Shown here: in pieces, positions 1 through 7,050 of the stretch | Position numbering within the stretch: position 1 is the first letter of the stretch | Layout of the letters: the number at the start of each line of letters is the position of its first letter | Assembly (NCBI GenBank): GCA_016789785.1 | Contig: JAEUQE010000057.1 | Location: 1-40,328 of the forward strand | Reading direction: 5' to 3' | Source: Bryobacterales bacterium | GTDB lineage: Bacteria > Acidobacteriota > Terriglobia > Bryobacterales > Bryobacteraceae | Length of the DNA stretch: 40,328 bases | The notes under the pieces: generated by a model | Told to the model about the DNA's origin: nothing | Seen by the model: only the letters and a program-made list of their open reading frames with translations | The model's database searches: none | Program-made: the position numbers and the translations under genes

Positions 1-274
1 GTCATGGTCAGCACCCGCGCCCATTCTCGACTCTACCGAGGCGGCAGAGTGAAGTCTGCGTTACCGTAGCCGGGTCCCGACTCCTCATAGCATACGCGGC
101 CAGAGCGCTGGAATCCAGACGACGATCGCCGGGACGCTCGGAGCCATCCTTCAGCCTCGCGGACGCTTTGGCTCCATGCGGACCGGAACACTGCTGCTGC
201 GCCTAGCGGCGCCCCCTGGTTCCGTGTCGTCTCACCATCGAAGCCTCGAAGCCCGCAGCCCCCGGCGCCATCAC
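1..274. other. Left-edge stretch without a supported gene
   Basis: No reading frame here has a recognisable domain, signal peptide or ribosome binding site. A short minus-strand frame beginning with GTG overlaps the stop of the lactamase gene, but its product is low-complexity Arg/Gly/Ser and looks like chance coding in GC-rich DNA. The stretch is probably the downstream flank of the lactamase gene. Confidence 0.5.
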
Positions 275-1093
275 TCACTTCCCCTCGCGTGCCTTCGCGA
301 GTTGCTCCAAAAAGCTCCTCTCGTGACGCTCAACGGCCGCCTTGTAGCCCGCCGGATCCACGAATGTGCCCTTCTTCAACTTCTCCTGCATCCCATACTG
401 CGACGCATGCGCGGCCACCCAGATGTCAGGTGACAGCTTCTTCTGCGCGGCGAATGTCCGCGCGAAGTCGTCCGCAATGTTTGGGTACTTGGGGTTTCCG
501 ATTAACGGCATTACGACGCTTCCCATGTTGGAAATTGCAACACTTTGACGCTTCCCGCCCTCCCTAACGTTCATCCAATAGGACACGCTTCCCTTGGAAT
601 GCCCCGGAGTTGAGATGACTTTCAATTCCACTCCCCCCAGCTTGATCAGGTCGCCGTCCTTCAGCCGGCGGTCGACCTTCACTGGAGCGAACCGGGAACT
701 CTCGCCGAAATGAGGGTCGCTCTTGCCGCCATCCTCCAGGATCGGCGCATCGCCCTCGGTCGCGAAAACCTTCGCCCCGCTGATCTTCCGCACCTCGGCC
801 ATTGCCGCAACGTGATCGAAGTGCGCTTGCATGTTGAGCAGGATCTTCACGTCCTCCAGGCGAAAACCGAGTTGGCGAAAGCTGTCGCGCAACAGCGGAG
901 TCGAGGCGGCGAGCCCGGTATTGATGAGGATGTGGCCTTCCCCGGTAGTGATGAGGAAGCAAGCAAGATCCTCGGTTCCAACGTAATAGAGGTTGCCCGC
1001 GATCTTGTGCGCGGGGAACGGCCGGTTCCAGTTGGCGGGCCACTGGGCTGTCAGAAGTGTCGCCGTGAGGAACAAGGATGGAAAAAGGCGCAT
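275..1093 (-). CDS. Secreted subclass B3-like metallo-beta-lactamase (GOB-type Gln ligand)
   Basis: A 272-aa metallo-beta-lactamase-fold hydrolase, probably exported; in B3 enzymes this fold opens beta-lactam rings with two zinc ions. An ATG further inside the longest frame was chosen because it gives a clean signal peptide (MRLFPSLFLTATLLTAQ). A GGAGG lies 12 nt upstream and a closer CGGAG directly abuts the ATG. The zinc motif reads QAHFDH at residues 89-94, so the first histidine of the usual HxHxDH is glutamine, as in GOB enzymes. The remaining ligands are visible as PGHSKG (His165) and AAHASQYG (His229). The length matches B3 enzymes. It stands alone and divergent from the signalling operon. 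True lactamase activity is not certain, because other hydrolases of this fold share these motifs. Confidence 0.85.
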   Translation of the reverse strand: MRLFPSLFLTATLLTAQWPANWNRPFPAHKIAGNLYYVGTEDLACFLITTGEGHILINTGLAASTPLLRDSFRQLGFRLEDVKILLNMQAHFDHVAAMAEVRKISGAKVFATEGDAPILEDGGKSDPHFGESSRFAPVKVDRRLKDGDLIKLGGVELKVISTPGHSKGSVSYWMNVREGGKRQSVAISNMGSVVMPLIGNPKYPNIADDFARTFAAQKKLSPDIWVAAHASQYGMQEKLKKGTFVDPAGYKAAVERHERSFLEQLAKAREGK

Positions 1094-1165
1094 CTCCGCA
1101 GTGTACCTCCATCCCGCCGGCACGCGAAAAGCGTCATTTGTTGGGTCCGGAGAGCAGATAACCTC

Positions 1166-1193
1166 TTGAAATACTTTACTTCAATGTTAAAAT
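1166..1193 (+). promoter_or_regulatory. Predicted sigma-70 promoter of the signalling operon
   Basis: TTGAAA (1166-1171) and TAAAAT (1188-1193) are separated by 16 bp in an AT-rich island between the divergent lactamase gene and the response-regulator operon. Transcription would begin near 1200 and leave a leader of about 20 nt that contains the GGAG ribosome binding site at 1214-1217. Predicted from sequence only. Confidence 0.55.
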
Positions 1194-1222
1194 AAAGGCC
1201 TACACAATAAAACGGAGAACGC

Positions 1223-2080
1223 TTGGCCACCAAGTCTATTCGCGTCCTGTTAGTGGAAGACAGCGAAGCGGATGCGGAGTGGATCCGCAGGGTTTTTGCT
1301 TCTTCCCACTTGATTTCCATTGAGGTGCATCGCGCACCCTCGCTTCTTGACGCCCTGCGGGCGCTGCGCCTTACCGCGTATGATGCCATCGTCCTCGATC
1401 TCGGGCTTCCTGACTCAAGTGCTCTCCACACCGTGCTCCGTGTGCGCTCTCAGTGTCCCGACCTGCCCATCGTCGTGATGTCGGGCAACGATGACAGCCA
1501 GTTCGCGCTGGATGCGATCAGCGCGGGTGCGCAGGATTACATTGTGAAGGCGCCGGAGTCGGCACAACAACTCGTGCGGGCGCTGCGGTTTGCACTCGCG
1601 CGAAATCGCCAGATGGTCACGCTTCGCAATTCCTTGCTTCGTGACCCGCTGACCGGCCTTCTCACCGAAGCCGGATTCACTGCCATCTGTGACGAGTATC
1701 TGAGCGAGGTTGACTATGCGCGAAGAAGGCCCAGACTGTTCGTCTTCGACCTTCCCGCTTTCGACAACGAACTGCCGCTCGAGGCCGATTCGCTGCTGCT
1801 CGACGCCGGCGACGTTCTCACGCGCAGCTTTCACCCTGCCGACCTCTACGGCCAGTTGAAGGTTGGGCGTTTCGCCGTGATGACAAAGAATACGCACGCC
1901 CTTGCCGACGGTGACCTGCTTGCGCGGGTGGAGGAAGCGCTGGAGGATCACAACCGCAAGCCCGGCAGCCGTTACATGTCGTTCGCGGTGCGCACCGCGG
2001 ATTGTGGGGCCCTCGGGCTGCGTTCTTCCGCCGAGTTGATTGAAGCCGCCCTCGCGGCCCAAACATCAGACTACCCATGA
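1223..2080 (+). CDS. Response regulator with degenerate GGDEF domain
   Basis: A 285-aa two-domain protein. Residues 6-120 form a receiver with the acidic pair Glu12/Asp13, phospho-acceptor Asp59 (VLDLGLPD) and Lys109. Residues 135-280 resemble a GGDEF domain that begins with RDPLTGLL, but the catalytic GGDEF loop is replaced by KVGRF and no RxxD site is visible. It should therefore not make cyclic-di-GMP and may serve as a dimerisation or binding module. The start codon is TTG, preceded by GGAG with 5 nt spacing; no ATG fits better. Its stop overlaps the start of the next gene (ATGA), so the two are translationally coupled. It is probably a phospho-partner of the following kinase. Confidence 0.85.
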   Translation: MATKSIRVLLVEDSEADAEWIRRVFASSHLISIEVHRAPSLLDALRALRLTAYDAIVLDLGLPDSSALHTVLRVRSQCPDLPIVVMSGNDDSQFALDAISAGAQDYIVKAPESAQQLVRALRFALARNRQMVTLRNSLLRDPLTGLLTEAGFTAICDEYLSEVDYARRRPRLFVFDLPAFDNELPLEADSLLLDAGDVLTRSFHPADLYGQLKVGRFAVMTKNTHALADGDLLARVEEALEDHNRKPGSRYMSFAVRTADCGALGLRSSAELIEAALAAQTSDYP

Positions 2081-5000
2081 GCCAATCCCCATCAGAGCCC
2101 CTCGCGTCAGAAACGGCTCCCGCCACCGGCGCTCCGCTGTTCCTCGTCGGAATCGGCGCGTCCGCCGGCGGACTGGAGAGCATCGAGGCTTTCTTTGACA
2201 AGATGCCGCCCGACACGGGAATGGCCTTCATCGTCATTCAGCATCTCTCGCCGACGTTCAAGAGCCTCATGAGCGAGCTTCTCGCGCCCCGCACGCAGAT
2301 GCGGATTCAGCGCATCGAAGACGGTCTCCTGATTGAGCCCAACACGGTCTATCTGAATCCACCGAAGAAAGAAGTGCTCATCGAGAAAGGCAAGTTCGTC
2401 GTCCAGGACATCGACGAAAGACAGCCGGTTCACCTGCCGATCGACATCTTTTTCCGGTCTCTTGCGGAGTACTCACGCGATCGAGCGATTGCCGTGATCC
2501 TCTCCGGATCGGGCACCGACGGATCGCGAGGCGTCCGGACCGTCCACGAGTCGGGCGGCTACGTGGTCGTGCAGGCGGTCACTTCCGCGAAATTCGATGG
2601 GATGCCGCGAAGTGCCATCGCGACTGGCTGCGCACATGCCGTGCTTCCCGCGGAAGAGATCGCCGAGGTGGTCACGCGCTATGCGCGAAACGGTGGAATC
2701 AGCGCGTTGTCCGCCGCCGCCTATGACGATTCCTCGGTGCGCGCCGCTTCCGATGGGGACGCTCCCCTGGACATCGACATCGAAGCGATCCTCGGCATTC
2801 TGCGCGAGCGCTACAACCTCGACTTCACGCAGTACAAACCCGCTACTGTGAGGCGCCGCATCGAGCGCCGTCTGCAAATCGCACGCGTGCCCGACATGAA
2901 GTCCTACGAAGCTGCTTTGCGCAACGACCAGGAGCAGGTCGACCTTCTGTATCGGGACCTGCTGATCGGCGTCACCAAGTTCTTTCGCGATTACGAGGCC
3001 TATGGGGTGCTCGATCCGGAACTCTCCGTGCGCTTTCAAAACTGCGCGCGCTCGGGACAGACCTTCCGGGCGTGGGTGGCCGGATGCGCCACTGGTGAAG
3101 AGGCCTACTCGGTCGCCATTCTGCTGTCCGAGATTGCCGATCGCGCGGGGATTGCGCCGAACTTCAAGATCTTCGCCACCGACGTGCACCTGGGATCGCT
3201 CGAGCAGGCAAGTGTCGGTACTTACAGCCGCGACGAACTCGCCGAGATCTCGCCAGTGCTGCTGGAGCGCTACTTTGTTCAGCAGGGAGCGCAATTCCGC
3301 GTGGTCCCCGAGTTGCGCCGCTCCGTGATCTTTGCGCCCCACAATCTCATCAAGGATCCGCCGTTCACCAAAATCGACCTGGTAAGCTGCCGCAACCTTC
3401 TCATCTACCTGCTGCCGTCCGCTCAGCGAAGAGCGCTGTCCTCCTTTGAATTCGCCTTGAGCCCGGAAGGCTTGCTGCTGCTTGGCCCTTCCGAGACCAT
3501 TGCGGACTTCGGAACCGAGTTCGAACTGATCGACTCCCGCTGGAAGCTGTTCGTCAAGCGCCGCAACGCGCCACCGTCCATGACCCGTTTACCGGCGCGT
3601 GCCGCCTTGGGGGCACGATCGATGCCATTGCGGCAGCCCGGGCCCCCTCAGGACTCACGCCTGCTCCGCGCATTTGAGCAACTCCTCCAACGTTTCGTCC
3701 CTCCCAGCCTGCTGGTGAACCAGAACGGCGAGTTGCTGCACGTCTTCGGCGACGCGACCAAATTGCTGCATCAGCCCGTGGGCCGCGCCACGCTGAACGT
3801 CCTCGATCTGGTGGAGGACGAACTCCGTATCGCGCTCGGCACCGCCATGCACCGTGTCCTGCGCGAGAAGAAGGCAGCCACCTACGAAGGAGTTCGTATT
3901 TCGGGAGAGGACGGCGAGACCATGGTCCGCCTGATCATCGATCCCCTCGCCAGCCGCACCAACGACGGGTACCTCCTGCTGAGCTTCGAACCTGTTCGCA
4001 AGGTTTCACCGTCCGCCTCCAGCACCAGCCAGTTTCAGGTGAACGAGGAGTCCCGCGAACTGATCCAGGAACTCGAACAGGAGTTGCAGTACACCAAGGA
4101 ACACCTCAATGCCGTAGTCGAAGAACTCGAAACCAGCAATGAGGAACTGCAGTCTACCAACGAGGAGCTGATCTCCTCCAACGAAGAACTCCAGTCCACC
4201 AACGAAGAGCTTCACTCCGTCAATGAAGAGCTCTACTCGGTCAACAGCGAGTTCCAGACCAAGATCGACGAACTCACGCAGCTCAGCAACGACATGGAGA
4301 ACCTGTTGCAGAGCACCGAAGTGGGTGTTCTGTTCCTGGATCGCCAGTTGCAGATCCGGCGCTTCACACAAGCGATCGCACAATCGTTCAATCTGCTCGA
4401 CCAGGACATCGGCCGTCCCATTGAGCACATTTCGCACAAGATCCTGCACGATGGATTGCTCAGTGACATCCAGTCCGTGTTGCGTTCCAGCAGGCCGCTG
4501 GAACGCGAAGTGATGACACACAAAGGCGCTCCACTGCTGATGAGAGCCTTGCCCTATCGAACCGCCGCCGCCTCCTGCGATGGCGTCGTTCTCACCTTTG
4601 TCGACATCTCCATCGTCAAGGCGACCGAGAACGAACTGCGCCGTAGCGAGGACCGTTTTCGCAGCCTGATCGAGCATTTGGAATGGGTGTTCTGGATCGG
4701 TAGTCCCGACGACAGGGAGTTGCTCTACGTCACACCCGCCTACGAGCGCATGTTCGGCCGATCCCTCGCGGGTATCTATGACAACCCCAAGGATTGGATC
4801 GAGGTCGTGCACGCCGAGGATGTGGACCGCGTGCGCGAGATGTATGCGCGCAACCCGATGGCCGACTATCAGTCCGAGTTTCGCATCGAGCCTCAACCCG
4901 GTTCCATCCGCTGGATCCGTGCCCGCGCCCACCCGGTGCTGGACTCTTCGGGACGCATTCAGCGGACCGTAGGCTTCTGGGAAGACATCACCGAGCAGAA

Positions 5001-6078
5001 ACAGAAAGAGCACCATCTCCGGCTCACCCAGTTCGCCGTGGACCGTGCCGCCGATGCGGTGTTCTGGTTGAGTGAAGCCGGACGCTTCGTTTACGCCAAT
5101 GAGGCCGGCCGCGCGCTGTTGCGGATCACTCACACCGACCTGGTGGGCGCCAGTTTCGATACGTTTCACGTGCCGGATGACGCCGCCATGTGGTATGACT
5201 TCTGGCACGGCCGCGCCCACAGAGATACGTTGTCCCTCGAGTCGACCGTGGTGGACCGCACCGGCGCTTCGAAACCCGTCGAGTTGAACGCGAGCCGGCT
5301 CAACGTGGATGGCGTGAACTACGTCTGCATCATCATGCGCGACATCACCGAGCGCAATAAGCGCTTTGAAATGTTGCGGCAGATGAACGAGGTGCTGCAG
5401 AAGAATCAGGACCTGGATGATTTCGCTCATCTTGCAAGCCACGACCTGAAGGAGCCTCTGCGCAACATCATCACGTTCTCTTCCCTGCTTGCGGAGGATC
5501 TTGGCGCCGATGTCACCGATCAGGTGAAGAAGGATCTCAGCTTCATCACGTCCGCGGCTGCGCGCATGCAGGCTCTGATCAACGACCTACTGACGCTTTC
5601 GCGGGCTGGCCGCGCGGAGATGGGTCTGGCCATGTTACCCCTTCGCGACTGTGTGAAAACGGCGCTTGAGGCACTCTCGCTGCAGATTGCCGAAAGCGGC
5701 TGCGAAGTGCGGATCGCTGAACTGCCGGAGGTCTATGGCGACCGGACCATGCTCACGCAACTCTTCCAGAACCTCATCGGCAATGCCCTCAAGTTCCGTG
5801 GCGAGGACAAGCCCCAGATCGAAATCACTTGCGCCAGTCAGCAGGGCGCTTTGGTGTTTGGTGTCAAAGACAATGGCGTGGGAGTCCGGCCTGAGCACAA
5901 GGATGTGATCTTTCAACCTTTCCGCCGTGTGGCCTCCGGTACCCGTCGCGACGGAACCGGAATTGGACTCGCCATCTGCCGCAAGGTTGTGGAGCGCCAT
6001 CGTGGACGCATCTGGGTGGAGTCCGAACCCGGCCAGGGTGCGCATTTCCGTTTCACGCTCGGAGGTTTGGAGCAGTGA
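2077..6078 (+). CDS. CheB-CheR-PAS-histidine kinase fusion protein
   Basis: A 1333-aa cytoplasmic signalling protein with no membrane segment. Residues 20-205 are a CheB methylesterase with Ser29 (GIGASAGG), His56 (IQHLSP) and Asp148 (GSGTDG) intact, but without the N-terminal receiver that normally restrains CheB. Residues 225-490 are a CheR methyltransferase with the SAM loop AGCATGEEAYS. Residues 530-640 are PAS-like. A long coiled coil follows (about 660-760), with a heptad-like NEELQSTNEEL repeat. Three further PAS domains lie between about 750 and 1095. Then come a HisKA domain with phospho-acceptor His1122 (ASHDLKEPLRN) and a HATPase with NLIGNALKFRG, DNGVGV and GTGIGLAIC. It overlaps the upstream gene by ATGA and the downstream receiver by GTGA. 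The input signal and the proteins it would methylate are unknown. Confidence 0.93.
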   Translation: MSQSPSEPLASETAPATGAPLFLVGIGASAGGLESIEAFFDKMPPDTGMAFIVIQHLSPTFKSLMSELLAPRTQMRIQRIEDGLLIEPNTVYLNPPKKEVLIEKGKFVVQDIDERQPVHLPIDIFFRSLAEYSRDRAIAVILSGSGTDGSRGVRTVHESGGYVVVQAVTSAKFDGMPRSAIATGCAHAVLPAEEIAEVVTRYARNGGISALSAAAYDDSSVRAASDGDAPLDIDIEAILGILRERYNLDFTQYKPATVRRRIERRLQIARVPDMKSYEAALRNDQEQVDLLYRDLLIGVTKFFRDYEAYGVLDPELSVRFQNCARSGQTFRAWVAGCATGEEAYSVAILLSEIADRAGIAPNFKIFATDVHLGSLEQASVGTYSRDELAEISPVLLERYFVQQGAQFRVVPELRRSVIFAPHNLIKDPPFTKIDLVSCRNLLIYLLPSAQRRALSSFEFALSPEGLLLLGPSETIADFGTEFELIDSRWKLFVKRRNAPPSMTRLPARAALGARSMPLRQPGPPQDSRLLRAFEQLLQRFVPPSLLVNQNGELLHVFGDATKLLHQPVGRATLNVLDLVEDELRIALGTAMHRVLREKKAATYEGVRISGEDGETMVRLIIDPLASRTNDGYLLLSFEPVRKVSPSASSTSQFQVNEESRELIQELEQELQYTKEHLNAVVEELETSNEELQSTNEELISSNEELQSTNEELHSVNEELYSVNSEFQTKIDELTQLSNDMENLLQSTEVGVLFLDRQLQIRRFTQAIAQSFNLLDQDIGRPIEHISHKILHDGLLSDIQSVLRSSRPLEREVMTHKGAPLLMRALPYRTAAASCDGVVLTFVDISIVKATENELRRSEDRFRSLIEHLEWVFWIGSPDDRELLYVTPAYERMFGRSLAGIYDNPKDWIEVVHAEDVDRVREMYARNPMADYQSEFRIEPQPGSIRWIRARAHPVLDSSGRIQRTVGFWEDITEQKQKEHHLRLTQFAVDRAADAVFWLSEAGRFVYANEAGRALLRITHTDLVGASFDTFHVPDDAAMWYDFWHGRAHRDTLSLESTVVDRTGASKPVELNASRLNVDGVNYVCIIMRDITERNKRFEMLRQMNEVLQKNQDLDDFAHLASHDLKEPLRNIITFSSLLAEDLGADVTDQVKKDLSFITSAAARMQALINDLLTLSRAGRAEMGLAMLPLRDCVKTALEALSLQIAESGCEVRIAELPEVYGDRTMLTQLFQNLIGNALKFRGEDKPQIEITCASQQGALVFGVKDNGVGVRPEHKDVIFQPFRRVASGTRRDGTGIGLAICRKVVERHRGRIWVESEPGQGAHFRFTLGGLEQ

Positions 6079-6536
6079 ACGGCGGAATGCGCCGGTTACT
6101 GCTGATTGAGGACAGTGCGGGCGACTTGGAACTGGTGCGCCGGAGCCTGCGTTCCGGACTCCAGAACATCGACCTGTCGGTCGCCCACGACGGCGAAGAG
6201 GCCATCGCCGCATTGCGCGACACCGCGTCCCCGCCGGACTTGATCCTTCTTGATCTGAACCTTCCGGATATGCACGGACGCGAGATTCTGCGCTACGTCC
6301 GTTCGCATGCGGCTCTGTTATCGACGCCCGTCATCGTGATGACAACTTCGGACTCGGAGCGCGAGGTCCATGAGTGTTACCGGATGGGCTGCAATGGCTA
6401 TCTCATCAAGCCCGCGTCGTTCATGGATTTCGCGCAACTGCTGCTCGAAACCTGTCACTACTGGCTCGACGTGGTGCGGCTCCCCGCCGCCCGCACGGCG
6501 CCGCGTGTCCCCTTCAGCTTGCCTGCGGAAAGCTGA
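6075..6536 (+). CDS. Single-domain response regulator (CheY/Rcp1-like)
   Basis: A 153-aa stand-alone receiver. Conserved residues are Glu12/Asp13, phospho-acceptor Asp60 (LLDLNLPD), Thr91 and Lys112, so it should be phosphorylatable. There is no output domain, only a 20-residue Pro/Ala-rich tail. The GTG start lies inside the stop region of the kinase gene (GTGA overlap), which makes it the third gene of the coupled operon and the most likely direct phospho-acceptor of that kinase. Such Rcp1-like receivers commonly pair with PAS-rich or phytochrome-type kinases. The stop codon lies within a 10-bp inverted repeat. Confidence 0.9.
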   Translation: MNGGMRRLLLIEDSAGDLELVRRSLRSGLQNIDLSVAHDGEEAIAALRDTASPPDLILLDLNLPDMHGREILRYVRSHAALLSTPVIVMTTSDSEREVHECYRMGCNGYLIKPASFMDFAQLLLETCHYWLDVVRLPAARTAPRVPFSLPAES

Positions 6537-6539
6537 AGG
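6511..6539 (+). terminator. Inverted repeat at the operon end, possible terminator
   Basis: CCTTCAGCTT and AAGCTGAAGG form a perfect 10-bp stem with a 9-nt loop, and the TGA stop of the receiver gene lies in the right arm. No T-tract follows, so a classical intrinsic terminator is not proven; it may instead stabilise the mRNA 3' end. Confidence 0.4.
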
Positions 6540-6667
6540 CGCTGCATAGCGGCCAGGTTTCGAGAGGCCACGTAGCCACGCGCGCGCGCCTGCTGTGCGG
6601 CTCTCAGATTACAGCGACAAACGCAACTCCTATTTATCCGGGCGTAGGGACGATGCACTTGATTATC

Positions 6668-6702
6668 ACATCTTGACAGACAAGATGTAAAAGCCGTACA
6701 CT
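6668..6702 (+). promoter_or_regulatory. padR promoter with overlapping palindromic operator
   Basis: ACATCTTG and CAAGATGT (6668-6688) form a perfect 8-bp inverted repeat with a 5-bp spacer. A consensus -35, TTGACA (6673-6678), lies inside it. An 18-bp spacer leads to TACACT (6697-6702), a -10 that ends 6 nt before the padR ATG. A dimer bound to the palindrome would block RNA polymerase, which fits autorepression by PadR. The geometry implies an mRNA that starts at or next to the ATG. Confidence 0.7.
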
Positions 6703-6708
6703 GAAGCC

Positions 6709-7044
6709 ATGACTGAACCCAGCACCGACGTGATCCAGGGAACGCTTGACATGCTTATTCTCAAGACCGTGAGCCTGGAACCCATGCACGGGTTTGGCGT
6801 GGCGCAACGGATTGAGCAGGTGTCCCGGGGTGTGTTCAAGGTGAATCCAGGTTCGCTCCTGACAGCGTTCCAGCGGCTTGAACGACTCGGCCTGCTCGAA
6901 TCGGAGTGGCAGCGGACACCGAATGCCAGGCGGGCGAAATACTACTCTTTGACGCGGGCGGGGCGAAAACGGCTTGATGCCGAGACAGCGGAGTGGACGA
7001 GGCGGGTTGCAGCGATTTCCCGTCTTCTCCGAGTGGAGGGCTGA
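6709..7044 (+). CDS. PadR-family transcriptional regulator
   Basis: A 111-aa winged-helix protein of the short PadR subfamily. The N-terminus has the typical pattern VIQGTLDMLILKTVSLEPMHG; the recognition region and wing follow (GSLLTAFQRLERLGLLESEW and AKYYSLTRAGRKRL). The length is normal. It lies 6 bp upstream of the large permease gene, the standard arrangement in Acidobacteria, and probably represses that gene together with itself through the palindrome over its own promoter. No Shine-Dalgarno sequence precedes the ATG. The inducing ligand cannot be told from sequence. Confidence 0.93.
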   Translation: MTEPSTDVIQGTLDMLILKTVSLEPMHGFGVAQRIEQVSRGVFKVNPGSLLTAFQRLERLGLLESEWQRTPNARRAKYYSLTRAGRKRLDAETAEWTRRVAAISRLLRVEG

Positions 7045-7050
7045 CACGCG

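Noticed and set aside
33..278. Minus-strand 81-aa frame overlapping the lactamase stop
   Set aside because: GTG start by chance in the stop region, Arg/Ser-rich product, no family, no ribosome binding site.
4006..5442. A 478-codon antisense frame inside the kinase gene
   Set aside because: Mirror of the coiled-coil and PAS coding sequence; no independent start signal or domain.
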